Origin: Xanthobacteraceae bacterium
Lineage (GTDB): Bacteria; Pseudomonadota; Alphaproteobacteria; Rhizobiales; Xanthobacteraceae
Reading direction: 5' to 3'
Assembly (NCBI GenBank): GCA_031291475.1
Contig: JARLIY010000132.1
Span: 1-64,000 of the forward strand
Length of the DNA: 64,000 nt
A program made the position numbers and the translations under genes. The first letter of the stretch is position 1. The number at the start of each line of letters is the position of its first letter. This document shows positions 10,106 to 20,697 of this stretch, piece by piece. Below the pieces are notes generated by a model. That model saw only the letters and a list, made by a program, of their open reading frames with translations. It did no database searches and was not told the DNA's origin.

Positions 10106-10645
10106 TCAGTCAGAAGCTTCCTTGCCCGGGATGTGGAACGTCCAGCTTTCCGAGAATGGCTGCCACCAATCCGGAACGCCGGTCGCTTTGTCGACGTGGC
10201 GGACAAAGCCCGCCTTCGACGGCGGTTCAAAGTGGAACGTCAGCCGATAGTCGCCATCACCCATGAGCACAACGTTGTTTGCGTAATGCGGCCCGTCACC
10301 CGCGGTCATCGCCAGAAGTTTTCCCGTCTTCTTGAATTTAGTGCCGACCTTTTCGATCGTGTAGGAGATCGTCAAGTACGGAATCCACTCGTCCTCTTTG
10401 AAGCCGTGCTTTTCATCCTTGGTGGCGTGCACGTCGACTTCAAGATGAACGGCGTTCGGGCCCATATCCATGCTTTTGCTCATCGGCGCCATTTCGATGC
10501 CGAGCAGATAATGCGGAACGATTTGCATGTCGTTCTGCACGACCGGCTCGCCGACATAGAATTCTTTCGCCTTGGCCGGCAGCGTCGCCAGCAAGACCAT
10601 GGCGGCCGCGACCCAGGTGGCATCCCAAAAGCGTCTCATGATCAC
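10106..10645 (-). CDS. Periplasmic iron-transport protein, P19/Tpd family
   Basis: EFYVGEPVVQNDMQIVPHYLLGIEMAPM...VHLEVDVHATKDEKHGFKEDEWIPYLTISYTIEK is typical of P19/Tpd. Confidence 0.85.
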   Translation of the reverse strand: MIMRRFWDATWVAAAMVLLATLPAKAKEFYVGEPVVQNDMQIVPHYLLGIEMAPMSKSMDMGPNAVHLEVDVHATKDEKHGFKEDEWIPYLTISYTIEKVGTKFKKTGKLLAMTAGDGPHYANNVVLMGDGDYRLTFHFEPPSKAGFVRHVDKATGVPDWWQPFSESWTFHIPGKEASD

Positions 10646-10685
10646 TCACCCCCATTGACGGTGGCGCCGGCGAATTCGGCGGGTC

Positions 10686-10716
10686 GCAGTTTTTCTTTAG
10701 AATAAAGAAAAACTGC
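10686..10716. repeat. Perfect inverted repeat GCAGTTTTTCTTTA-GAA-TAAAGAAAAACTGC
   Basis: Both 14-nt arms are exactly complementary by direct reading. Confidence 0.9.
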
Positions 10717-10789
10717 AATATTTTCAGTATGTTAGACTAACAGAAAAGGAAATCGCCGGTCAACAATCGCAACAGCGATTTAGCGCGGC

Positions 10790-11524
10790 TTACTTTTTGT
10801 TGCGGAAGCGGCGCGGCCCGCTGTCGGTAACGCCAAGGTGGGTTTCCAGAGCCGCGCGGTCGCCCAACAGCGTCGCGCTTGCGGCGGCGTGAACGACAGC
10901 GCCGCGCTCGATGATGATGGCGTGATCGGTGACGCCGAGAATTTTTTTCGCGTTCTGCTCGACGAGGATAGCCGACATGCCCTCTTCGCGGATGATCCGG
11001 CGCAAGGCGCCCAGCAATTCCTCGACGATGATCGGCGCCAAGCCTTCGAGCGGCTCGTCGAGCAACATGACGCGCGGATTGAGCACCAAAGCGCGTGCGA
11101 CCGCCAGCATCTGCTGCTCGCCGCCCGAGAGTTGATTGCCGAGATTCTGCCGCCGCTCGTCGAGCCGCGGAAACAATTCATAGACCTTGTGCGTCGTCCA
11201 GCGCCCCGGCTGCGCGACCGCGGTCAGATTTTCGTGCACCGTGAGCGATTTGAATATATTGCGCTCCTGCGGCACCCAGCCGACGCCGGCGTGAGCGCGC
11301 TGATCGGGACGCAGCCGCGTGATATCGAGCCCGTCGAGCGCGATCGTGCCGGAGAAGTAGCGGGTCACGCCGACGATCGAATTGATGAGCGTGGTCTTGC
11401 CCATGCCGTTGCGCCCGAGCAGCGCCAGTGACTGGCCTTCGGCGAGCGACAGCGAAATGCCCGACAGCACTACGGCTTCGCCATAACCCGCCGACAGACG
11501 GTCGACGCTCAACAGATCAGGCAT
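10790..11524 (-). CDS. livF: Branched-chain amino-acid-type ABC transporter ATP-binding protein (LivF-like)
   Basis: LLGRNGMGKTTLINSI, LSGGEQQMLAVARAL, LLDEPLEGLAP; gene order. Confidence 0.88.
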   Translation of the reverse strand: MPDLLSVDRLSAGYGEAVVLSGISLSLAEGQSLALLGRNGMGKTTLINSIVGVTRYFSGTIALDGLDITRLRPDQRAHAGVGWVPQERNIFKSLTVHENLTAVAQPGRWTTHKVYELFPRLDERRQNLGNQLSGGEQQMLAVARALVLNPRVMLLDEPLEGLAPIIVEELLGALRRIIREEGMSAILVEQNAKKILGVTDHAIIIERGAVVHAAASATLLGDRAALETHLGVTDSGPRRFRNKK

Positions 11525-12266
11525 CGAGCTCCTCGCCGAGATAAGCCGCCTTGACCCGCGGATCCCGCGCTACGTCTTCGGGCGCGCCGTCGACCAGCAA
11601 GCCGCCGTTGACCAGGACCGAGATCCGATCGGCGAAGGAAAAAACCAGATCCATGTCGTGCTCGATCAGCAATACGGTGACCTCTTCGGGCAGCGCCGCG
11701 ATGGTGGCGAGAAATTCATGGCGCTCCGCCTCGGGCACGCCGGCGGCCGGTTCGTCGAGCAAGAGCACCTGCGGCCGGCAGGCAAAGGCAAGCGCGATCT
11801 CAAGCAGACGCTGCTTGCCGTAGGACAGGATCGCGGTGCGCGCATGCATGACATCGGCGAGGCCAAAGCGCTCGAGCACCGCGACGATCTCGCCGGTCAC
11901 CGCCGGGTTGCTGCCGACAACCCGCCACCAATCGCTGCCCGCGCCGAGACGCTCGGAGACCGCCAACCCGATCGTTTCCAGCGGCGAGAGCTCCAGGAAC
12001 AGCTGATTTATCTGAAATGTACGTGCCATGCCGAGCCGTACCCGCGCGTGCGGCGGCAGCGCCGTGATGTTTTTGCCGTCGAGCATGATGGTGCCGGCGG
12101 TGGGTCGCAGGACCCCGGTCAGCAGGTTGATGATCGTGGTCTTGCCGGCGCCGTTCGGCCCGATCAACGCATGCCGTGCGCCCTTCTCAACCGACAGCGA
12201 AACGTCGCGCGTGGCGACGATGCCGCCGAACCTTTTTTCCAGGCCGAAGGTTTCCAAAATCGGCAT
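11517..12266 (-). CDS. livG: Branched-chain amino-acid-type ABC transporter ATP-binding protein (LivG-like)
   Basis: LIGPNGAGKTTIINLLTGVLRPTAG, RTFQINQLF, LLLDEPAAGV. Confidence 0.88.
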   Translation of the reverse strand: MPILETFGLEKRFGGIVATRDVSLSVEKGARHALIGPNGAGKTTIINLLTGVLRPTAGTIMLDGKNITALPPHARVRLGMARTFQINQLFLELSPLETIGLAVSERLGAGSDWWRVVGSNPAVTGEIVAVLERFGLADVMHARTAILSYGKQRLLEIALAFACRPQVLLLDEPAAGVPEAERHEFLATIAALPEEVTVLLIEHDMDLVFSFADRISVLVNGGLLVDGAPEDVARDPRVKAAYLGEELDA

Positions 12267-12269
12267 GGC

Positions 12270-12442
12270 ACTAGTGTCCCGATTCCGAAGTTCGCAAGTG
12301 CATGCGGCATTCTCTCATGCGAATTTCGGAATCAAAAAAGGACACTAGTACTTGTATAGCGCTAGGGCGGCTTTTGGATTTGAAGTTCCTATGAGAGGTT
12401 GCCGCCATGTGTAGGAACTCCAAATCCGCCGCACTAGTGTCC
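12270..12442. repeat. Mosaic of palindromic repeats between livM and livG
   Basis: ACTAGTGTCC at 12270-12279 and 12433-12442, inverted copy at 12340-12349; nested IR GATTCCGAAGTTCGCA (12281-12296) / TGCGAATTTCGGAATC (12318-12333); second IR 12376-12391 / 12412-12427. Confidence 0.9.
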
Positions 12443-13489
12443 GTCCGGAGCCGCGCCGCCGACCGCGGCTTGCCGCCGCGTCATCATCCGCCGCCCGATC
12501 CGGATGATCGAGGCGCGCAATGCCGCGGTCCGGGCCTCGACGCGCTCGCGGCCGACGAGCACGATGACCACCAGCACGAAGCCGATCCAGAACTGCCAGT
12601 ATTGCGGCGTCAGGCTGGCGATCCAGTCCTGCAGGAACTTGTAGATCACGGCGCCGATCAGGCCGCCATAGAGATAGCCGGTGCCGCCGATGATGAGCAC
12701 GAGCAGGAGGTCGGCCGAACGCTCCAGCGAGAAGACGTCGAGCGAGCAGAACGCCGTGGTTTGGGTCAGCAACCCGCCGGCGATGCCGGCGAAGCCGGCG
12801 GAGAGTGTGTAGATCGCGACCAGGCGGCGCTTGACCGGAATGCCGACCGCGGACGCGCGCAAGGCGTTGCCTTTCACCGCCCGAAGCGAAAGGCCGAAAG
12901 GCGAATAGACGATGTGCCGCGCGGCAAGGAAGCAAAGGAACAGCACGATCAGGCAGTAGGCATAGCCGGTGTGGCCGAACAGATCGAAGCGGAACATGCC
13001 GAGGATCGGCGCGATGGTGACACCCTGCAGCCCATCGGCGCCGCCGGTAATGTTGGAATAGCGGTTGGCAATTTCGCCCAATATGAGCGCGACGCCCAGC
13101 GTGACCATGAGCCGGGTCAAGTCCGAGCCACGCAACACCAGGAAGCTGGTGACAAAACCGAGCGCGGCGGCGACTAGGCCCGAACAAATAAGTGCGACCA
13201 CCGGCTCGTTGATGAAGCCGTATTTGGCCACCAGGCCGGAAAAATATCCGGCAAGGCCGAAAAAGGCCGCCTGTCCCAGCGAGATGATGCCGGCATAGCC
13301 GAGGATCAGATCGAGCGACAACGCGAATAGCGCCAGAATCGCCGTCTCGGTCAGGATCAGATGCTTGCCCGGAAATAGCCAGATGGTGGCGAAGGCAAAG
13401 ATCCAGAACGCGATTTCCAGCGGCGACCAGTGGGCTCGACGCGCCAGATAAGCGGCGGCGTCACCGGCAACAGGAGCCAGTATGCTCAC
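12434..13489 (-). CDS. livM: Branched-chain amino-acid-type ABC transporter permease (LivM-like)
   Basis: LDLILGYAGIISLGQAAFFGLAGY motif; GTG start overlapping livH stop. Confidence 0.88.
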   Translation of the reverse strand: MSILAPVAGDAAAYLARRAHWSPLEIAFWIFAFATIWLFPGKHLILTETAILALFALSLDLILGYAGIISLGQAAFFGLAGYFSGLVAKYGFINEPVVALICSGLVAAALGFVTSFLVLRGSDLTRLMVTLGVALILGEIANRYSNITGGADGLQGVTIAPILGMFRFDLFGHTGYAYCLIVLFLCFLAARHIVYSPFGLSLRAVKGNALRASAVGIPVKRRLVAIYTLSAGFAGIAGGLLTQTTAFCSLDVFSLERSADLLLVLIIGGTGYLYGGLIGAVIYKFLQDWIASLTPQYWQFWIGFVLVVIVLVGRERVEARTAALRASIIRIGRRMMTRRQAAVGGAAPDGH

Positions 13490-14346
13490 CGGGCCGCGCT
13501 CCGCGCGAACAAGCCCTGAGGCCGCCAGATCAAGACCGCGATCATAATGGTGTAAATGACGAAGGCGCCGAGCTTGGGTACGTAATATTTGCCTGCGACA
13601 TCGGCGAAGCCGAGCAGGATCGAGGCGAGGAATGGGCCGGTGATGCTCGACGTGCCGCCGACGGTCACCACGATCAAAAAGTAGATCATGTATTTAAGCG
13701 GGAAGGTCGGATCGAGACCAAGAATTTCGGCGCCCAGCGCACCGCCAAGCCCCGCCAGCCCGGAGCCGAAAGCGAACGTAACGCTAAAAACCACGCCGAC
13801 GTTGATGCCGAGACCGCGCGCCACGCGCTGATCGTCCACCGCCGCACGCAAGCGGCTGCCAAACCGCGTTTTGGCGATCATCAATTGCAACGCGACCGTA
13901 AGCAGCCCGCAGATCAGGATGATGAGCAGACGATATTTGCTCATCCCCACCCCGAACACGATGAACTGACCTTGCAACGCCTGAGGGATGAGGACGAATT
14001 GCTGCGAGGAGCCCATCACATAATCGACGGCGGCCACCGACATGAAAACAAGCCCGATGGTGAACAACACCTGGTCGAGATCGCTCCGGCCATAGACGTG
14101 GACGTAGAGCGTACGCTCCAGTAGCCCGCCGAGCGCCGCCGTCACCAGAAATGCCAGCGGCAGCCCGAGCGCGAACGGCACACCCAGGCGATTGACCAGG
14201 ATGACGGTGCAATAGCCGCCGGCCATGGCGAAGGAGCCGTGCGCCAGATTGATGAAATTCATCAAACCCAAGGTAACGGACAGCCCGCATGCCAGCACGA
14301 AAAGCAGCATGCCGTAGGCAACTCCGTCGAACAGGATGGTCAGCAT
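13486..14346 (-). CDS. livH: Branched-chain amino-acid-type ABC transporter permease (LivH-like)
   Basis: GLMNFINLAHGSFAMAGGYC motif; GRSDLDQVLFTIGLVF. Confidence 0.88.
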   Translation of the reverse strand: MLTILFDGVAYGMLLFVLACGLSVTLGLMNFINLAHGSFAMAGGYCTVILVNRLGVPFALGLPLAFLVTAALGGLLERTLYVHVYGRSDLDQVLFTIGLVFMSVAAVDYVMGSSQQFVLIPQALQGQFIVFGVGMSKYRLLIILICGLLTVALQLMIAKTRFGSRLRAAVDDQRVARGLGINVGVVFSVTFAFGSGLAGLGGALGAEILGLDPTFPLKYMIYFLIVVTVGGTSSITGPFLASILLGFADVAGKYYVPKLGAFVIYTIMIAVLIWRPQGLFARSAAR

Positions 14347-14370
14347 GATCGGCCGAGCGTTAGCGCGCGC

Positions 14371-14497
14371 GCTCCCCCTCCCCGCGGGCGGAGAGAAGGT
14401 CGGGAAGAGGGGGGCTCGCCGCTTGGCGCAGCTTTACGGTAACGCCCCCTCACCCGCTCGCTCCGCTCGCAATCTCTCCCGGCATGCGGGGAGAGAT
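14371..14497. repeat. GC-rich palindromic intergenic repeat between substrate-binding protein gene and livH
   Basis: CCCCCTCCCCGC...GAGGGGGG complementarity and ATCTCTCCC-N8-GGGAGAGAT (14472-14497). Confidence 0.75.
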
Positions 14498-14501
14498 GTC
14501 C

Positions 14502-15680
14502 TCACTTCTGTTCCGCAGCCTTGACCGGATCCTTGACGGCCGGGAAGGTGGCGAATTCGACGTTGTAGAGCTGGCCGTTCTTCTTTTCGACCTTGCGGAT
14601 ATAGATATTCTGAACGATATCGCGCGTCTGCGGATCGATCGAGATCGGGCCACGCGGGCTTTCCCAGCTCATGCCCTTGATGGCCTCGATGAGAGAGTCG
14701 CCGTCAGTCTTGCCGCCGGCCTTCTTCAAGGCCTCGTAGATGAGGTGCATGCCATCATAGCCGCCGACGGCCATGAAGTTCGGCCGCATGCCGTTATTAG
14801 CTTTCTCGAATGCGGCGACGAACTCCTTGTTGAGCGGCGAATTGTGATCAGCGGAGTAGATATGCGCGGTGACGGTGCCGATCACCGCATCGCCCATGCC
14901 GTTGATCAGGTCGTCATCCATGACGTCGCCCGGGCCGATGATCTTGATGCCGGCCTTGTCGAGACCGCGCTCGACGAATTGCTTGACGAAGGTGCCGCCT
15001 TGCCCGGATGGAACGAACACGAAAATCGCATCGGGCTTTTCGTCGGCGGCGCGCTGCAGGAACGGCGCGAAGTCGGGGTTGGCCAGCGGGAAGCGGATTG
15101 ATTCGATCACGTCGCCTCCCTTTTTCTTGAATTCCGCCGTGAACGACTTTTCGGCGTCGACGCCCGGCGCATAATCGGAGATCATCGTCACGACTTTTTT
15201 GATGCCGTTGTCCGCCGCCCAGTCGGCCATCGGCACAGTCGATTGCGCCAGCGTGAAGCTGGTGCGCGCGATATAGGGTGATTTTTCGGTGATGATCGAC
15301 GTGCCTGCTGCGGTTACGATTTCGGGTGTCTTCGATTCGGACGACAGCGGCGCGACCGAAAGCGCCGCCGGTGTGACGCCGAAGCCGGCAAGGAATGACA
15401 CCTTGTCGTTGACGATCAGTTCCTGCGCGATGCGCTTGGTGTTGTCGGGGACGGCGGCGTCGTCCCGGATGATGAGTTCGATCTTCTTGCCGGCAACCGT
15501 GTCGCCGTGTTGCGCCATGTAGAGCTTGATGCCGGCTGCTTCCTGTTTACCGGTGGACTGCTGCTGCCCGGTCATCGGCAGGATGAAGCCGATCTTGACC
15601 GTCTCTTGGGCGAACGCAGCGTCAGTCGCCGCAAGCCCGAGCGCAGCAACAGCTGCGGCAATAAAATAGCTACGGACCAT
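14502..15680 (-). CDS. ABC transporter substrate-binding protein (branched-chain amino-acid type)
   Basis: Signal peptide; VKIGFILPMTGQQQSTGKQEAAGIKLYMAQHG periplasmic-binding fold; next to livHMGF. Confidence 0.9.
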   Translation of the reverse strand: MVRSYFIAAAVAALGLAATDAAFAQETVKIGFILPMTGQQQSTGKQEAAGIKLYMAQHGDTVAGKKIELIIRDDAAVPDNTKRIAQELIVNDKVSFLAGFGVTPAALSVAPLSSESKTPEIVTAAGTSIITEKSPYIARTSFTLAQSTVPMADWAADNGIKKVVTMISDYAPGVDAEKSFTAEFKKKGGDVIESIRFPLANPDFAPFLQRAADEKPDAIFVFVPSGQGGTFVKQFVERGLDKAGIKIIGPGDVMDDDLINGMGDAVIGTVTAHIYSADHNSPLNKEFVAAFEKANNGMRPNFMAVGGYDGMHLIYEALKKAGGKTDGDSLIEAIKGMSWESPRGPISIDPQTRDIVQNIYIRKVEKKNGQLYNVEFATFPAVKDPVKAAEQK

Positions 15681-15838
15681 GGTTATCCTCCCGAAATACG
15701 CTGATTTTTCACTGCCGGGCATTGGCATAGCCATTCCGGCAGGCCCTTGTCCAGATCGCAGGTTGTCTCAGCGGAGCGAACGTCCCGCTTTTCGGCCTCC
15801 CGCTAGGCGATTAACCGGCGGCGGCGCCGCGCGAAGAC

Positions 15839-15874
15839 CAAAAAGAAAGAGGCCCTGACTTACGCCGGGGCCTC
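15839..15874 (-). terminator. Intrinsic terminator downstream of amtB
   Basis: Minus strand GAGGCCCC-GGCGTAAGTCA-GGGCCTC followed by TTTCTTTTT. Confidence 0.8.
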
Positions 15875-15918
15875 TAGACAGACGGCTGCCGGTGTCGGCA
15901 ACCGTGGTTTCGCAACGT

Positions 15919-17355
15919 CTATTGGATCGTCTCGCCGTGCAGCGCGAGATCGAGGCCTTCGCGCTCGACGTCCTCGCTCACGCGCAGGCCGATCACCATG
16001 TCCACGATTTTGAGGATGATCAGAGTCACCACCACGTCGTAAGCAAAGACGACAGCGACGCCGATGATTTGATTGAGCAATTGGCCGGGATTGCCCTCGA
16101 GCAGGCCGGCGGTGCCGCCATAGGCCTCGACGGCGAACACGCCGGTGAGGAGGGCGCCGGTCGCTCCCCCGACAGCATGCACACCGAATGCGTCGAGCGC
16201 ATCGTCGTAGCCGAAGAAGTGCTTCAGCCCGGTGACGCCCCAGTAGCAAACAATGCCCGCGGCAACACCGATGGCGAATGCCCCCATCGGACCGACGAAG
16301 CCGGAAGCCGGCGTAATGGCAACGAGGCCGGCCACTGCTCCCGAGCAAATGCCGATGACCGTCGGTTTGCCGCGCATGATCCACTCGACGATCATCCAGG
16401 TGAAACCAGCGGTGGCGGTGGCGATGTGCGTCACCGCCATCGCCATACCGGCCTGCATGCCGGCGCTGACCGCCGAGCCGGCATTAAAGCCGAACCAGCC
16501 GACCCACAGCAGCGAGGCACCGATCATGGTCAGCACCATGTTGTGCGGTGGCGCGGTATCCTTGCGCTTGCCGACCATAAGCGCGGCCATCAGGCCGGCG
16601 GTGCCCGAGTTAACGTGCACCACCGTGCCGCCGGCGAAATCGAGCACGTGAAGTTTCGCGTCGGGATTGGCGCTGTTGAAAATGCCGTCCGGTCCCCAAA
16701 CCCAATGCGCAATCGGCGAATAGACGAAGATCGCCCACAGGCCGATGAACCAGAGCATGGCCGAGAATTTCATGCGCTCGGCAAACGATCCCGCGATCAG
16801 GGCCGCGGTGATGATCGCGAAGGTCAACTGGAACATCGAATAGACGGTTTCGGGAATCGTCGGCGCCAGCGGGTTGGGATTGCCGATGCCCTTGGTGATG
16901 TCGCTGACGATGCCTTGCAAGAACGCGCGATCGAGCCCGCCGATGAACGGTGTTCCCGCTCGGAAAGCGAGGCTATAGGTGAAAAACAGCCAGAGGATGC
17001 TGATCAAGCAGGTGATAGCGAAACTGGTCATCACCGTGTCGCCGACGTTCTTCCTGCGCACCATGCCGCCGTAGAACAACGCAAGCCCCGGGATCGTCAT
17101 CATCAACACGATGGCCATCGATGTGAGCATCCAGGCGGTATCGCCGGAATTGGGCGAGCAATTGGTCAGGGTCTTGGCGTCGCAAGCCGGCGGAGGCGCT
17201 TCGGCGGCGGGTGCGGCCGGCGCGGCTGCGGGCGCAGTCGCGTCAGGGGTCTGCGCGTAGGAGACGTGGACTGTCGGCAGGCTCAGCAGCATTGCCAGCG
17301 CAATAGCGCCAACGATAGCGAGCAGCCCCGCACGCGAGAATTTTTTTGAGGTCAT
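15919..17355 (-). CDS. amtB: Ammonium transporter
   Basis: Amt signature (FAGGTVVHVNSGTAGLMAALMVGKRK; GIVCYWGVTGLKHFFGYDDALDAFGVHAVGG). Confidence 0.95.
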   Translation of the reverse strand: MTSKKFSRAGLLAIVGAIALAMLLSLPTVHVSYAQTPDATAPAAAPAAPAAEAPPPACDAKTLTNCSPNSGDTAWMLTSMAIVLMMTIPGLALFYGGMVRRKNVGDTVMTSFAITCLISILWLFFTYSLAFRAGTPFIGGLDRAFLQGIVSDITKGIGNPNPLAPTIPETVYSMFQLTFAIITAALIAGSFAERMKFSAMLWFIGLWAIFVYSPIAHWVWGPDGIFNSANPDAKLHVLDFAGGTVVHVNSGTAGLMAALMVGKRKDTAPPHNMVLTMIGASLLWVGWFGFNAGSAVSAGMQAGMAMAVTHIATATAGFTWMIVEWIMRGKPTVIGICSGAVAGLVAITPASGFVGPMGAFAIGVAAGIVCYWGVTGLKHFFGYDDALDAFGVHAVGGATGALLTGVFAVEAYGGTAGLLEGNPGQLLNQIIGVAVVFAYDVVVTLIILKIVDMVIGLRVSEDVEREGLDLALHGETIQ

Positions 17356-17393
17356 GATTTCACTCCTGTCCGTATCGATGGAGGTGCGGGTTG

Positions 17394-17789
<396 letters not shown>

Positions 17790-17969
17790 TTACCGCGTTG
17801 GAATATTGCCCCCCTTCGCGGTTTGACGCTGAACATGCAATCAAGCGGCGTGCCAGTTCCAGCAAAGCCGCCCTAATATCTGCAATCCATGGCCAATCCG
17901 CCGCCCGCCCGCCTCTCAGCGCCCTAACATCGGACAGGGTGCATAATAACCTGCATAATAAGTAGGCTG

Positions 17970-18326
<357 letters not shown>

Positions 18327-18441
18327 TCAACCTTCAGGATTTACTGCTCATATTATTGGCATCGGGGTCAAGAATTAAGCTTTGCCGAAACGAAAGGCGG
18401 CAATGGATTTCCCCGCATAACAATGGATTTCCCCCGCATGA

Positions 18442-19320
18442 CTATGCCGGCCGCGGACGGCGCTGCCGCAACAGACCCTCCTGCGCGACCGAGGCGACAA
18501 GGGTGCCATCGCTGGCATAGATCAGGCCGCGGGCGAAACCGCGGGCGCCCCCGAGATTCGGGCTGTCTTCGGCATAGAGCAACCATTCATCGGCGCGAAA
18601 CGGCCGATGAAACCACAGCGCATGATCGAGGCTCGCTGCCATGATGTCGTCGTGGAAGACGGTTTGCCCGAGTGGGACGAGCGCCGTATCGAGCAAGGTC
18701 ATGTCCGAGGCATAGGCCAGGACGCATTGATGGATCGCCGGCTCGTCCGGCAGACGGCCGGTCGCCCGAAGCCAGATGTGGAAGCGGCTGCCCTCGATCT
18801 TCTCGCCGAGATAGCGGCGATATTCGACCGGCCGCAGTTCGATCGGCCGCTCGCGCTCGTAATATCGCCGCACCGGATCGGCCATGCGTGACAGCAGGCG
18901 ATCCCTGACCTCGCCTTCGCTCGGCAGTTCGTCCGGCCGCGGCACGTCCGGCATCGGGAATTGGTGCGTCGGTCCGTCTTCGGCGATGTGAAACGACACT
19001 TCCGTGGAAAAAATGGCGCGGCCGTGCTGGATGGCGACGACCCGCCGCGTGGTGAAGCTCCTGCCGTCGCGAATCCGATCGACTTCGTAGATGATGGGTA
19101 CCTTTGGATCGCCGCCGAGCAGGAAATAAGCGTGCAGCGAATGCGGCGGCCGCTGCGCCACGTCCTCGACCGTGCGGCAGGCGGCAACCAGGGCTTGGCC
19201 GATCACCTGTCCGCCGAACACGCGCTGCCAGCGCGATTGCGGCGAGCGGCCGCGAAACAGGTTCACCTCGAGCGGCTCGAGATCGAGAATGGACAGAACG
19301 TCCTGGACGGCAGACGGCAT
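18442..19320 (-). CDS. tesB: Acyl-CoA thioesterase II
   Basis: VFGGQVIGQALVAA, SLHAYFLLGGD, ASLDHALWFHRPFRADEWLLY. Confidence 0.93.
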   Translation of the reverse strand: MPSAVQDVLSILDLEPLEVNLFRGRSPQSRWQRVFGGQVIGQALVAACRTVEDVAQRPPHSLHAYFLLGGDPKVPIIYEVDRIRDGRSFTTRRVVAIQHGRAIFSTEVSFHIAEDGPTHQFPMPDVPRPDELPSEGEVRDRLLSRMADPVRRYYERERPIELRPVEYRRYLGEKIEGSRFHIWLRATGRLPDEPAIHQCVLAYASDMTLLDTALVPLGQTVFHDDIMAASLDHALWFHRPFRADEWLLYAEDSPNLGGARGFARGLIYASDGTLVASVAQEGLLRQRRPRPA

Positions 19321-19449
19321 GAATGAGGTCCGACCTACCTATATATTGATATTGCGGAAAGTCGGCCTAGGCCGGGCCGGCGGCGAATTCGCATGTACAT
19401 CAGCCAATGCTATGCTGCGGACAGGTAGCAGTACAGGCTTTGCGTATTC

Positions 19450-20697
19450 ATGACCGGCCGGGACGACCAGATCGACGTGCTGATTGCCGGCGGCGGCTTT
19501 GCCGGGTTGACGCTTGCGATCGCGCTACGCCAGAGCCTGGGGCCGTCTTTCTCCGTCACTGTCGCCGACCCGACGCTTGGCAACGGCCATGCCGATGACG
19601 AGCGTGCCTCGGCGATTGTCGCGGCGGCGCGCCGACTGTTCGAGGCGCTCGGGATTTGGCAAAGCGTCGTCGAGGAAGCGCAGCCGATCCTCGATATGAC
19701 CGTCACCGATAGCCGGCTCGGCGACGCGGTGCGTCCGGTCTTCCTCACCTTCGCCGGCGAAATCGAGCCGGGTGAGCCCTTCGCCCATATGATCGAGAAT
19801 CGCTTCCTGATTGCTGCGCTTGAGGCGAAGGCGCGCCAGGTTGGGGTCGCCTTGCGCGCGACGGCGGTCGCGAACTTTTCTTACCCGCCCCTGCCGCAAG
19901 GCACTGCGCACCGCCTCGATGTCGCGTTTGCGGACGGCGGCACGCTTGCGGCGCGCCTCTTGATCGCCGCCGACGGCGCACGTTCCTCGATCCGCGAGCG
20001 CGCCGGCATCGCCGTGCATGGCTGGGACTACGATCAGTCGGCTATCGTAACCAATGTCCGCCACGAGCGCGATCATGGCGGCCGCGCGGAGGAACACTTC
20101 CTCCCCGCCGGCCCGTTTGCCATCCTGCCGCTGAAGGGGCGGCGCTCGTCGATCGTCTGGACGGAGACGACACCCGAGGCGAACCGGATTGTGGCGCTGC
20201 CCGACGCCGCCTTTCGTGACGAGCTCGAACAGCGTTTCAAACTGCATCTCGGCGAAATCACCGCCGTTGGCGCGCGGCGAGTCCACCCGCTCGGCTTCTT
20301 CGTCGCCCGCGCATTCATCGCCGAGCGCATCGCATTGGTCGGCGATGCCGCGCACCTCATTCATCCGATCGCCGGACAGGGGCTCAATATGGGGCTCAAG
20401 GACGTCGCCGCGCTTGCCGAAGTCATCGTTGACGCGGCGCGGCTCGGTCTCGATCCCGGCGCCCCGAACGTGCTCGAGCGCTACCAGCGCTGGCGGCGGT
20501 TCGATACGATGACCATGGGGATCGCAACCGACGGGCTCAATCGTCTGTTTTCCAATCGCTCCAGCGTGCTGCGCGTGGTCCGCGATGTCGGTCTCGGCAT
20601 GGTCGACCGCGTACCGGGCCTCAAGCGCCTGTTCATCCGCGAAGCGGCGGGGCTGGTCGGCGAAGCGCCGAAATTGTTGCGCGGTAAGTTATTGTAA
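19450..20697 (+). CDS. UbiH/UbiF/VisC/COQ6-family FAD-dependent hydroxylase
   Basis: IAGGGFAGLTLAIALR FAD motif; LVGDAAHLIHPIAGQGLNMGLKDVAALAE. Confidence 0.92.
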   Translation: MTGRDDQIDVLIAGGGFAGLTLAIALRQSLGPSFSVTVADPTLGNGHADDERASAIVAAARRLFEALGIWQSVVEEAQPILDMTVTDSRLGDAVRPVFLTFAGEIEPGEPFAHMIENRFLIAALEAKARQVGVALRATAVANFSYPPLPQGTAHRLDVAFADGGTLAARLLIAADGARSSIRERAGIAVHGWDYDQSAIVTNVRHERDHGGRAEEHFLPAGPFAILPLKGRRSSIVWTETTPEANRIVALPDAAFRDELEQRFKLHLGEITAVGARRVHPLGFFVARAFIAERIALVGDAAHLIHPIAGQGLNMGLKDVAALAEVIVDAARLGLDPGAPNVLERYQRWRRFDTMTMGIATDGLNRLFSNRSSVLRVVRDVGLGMVDRVPGLKRLFIREAAGLVGEAPKLLRGKLL

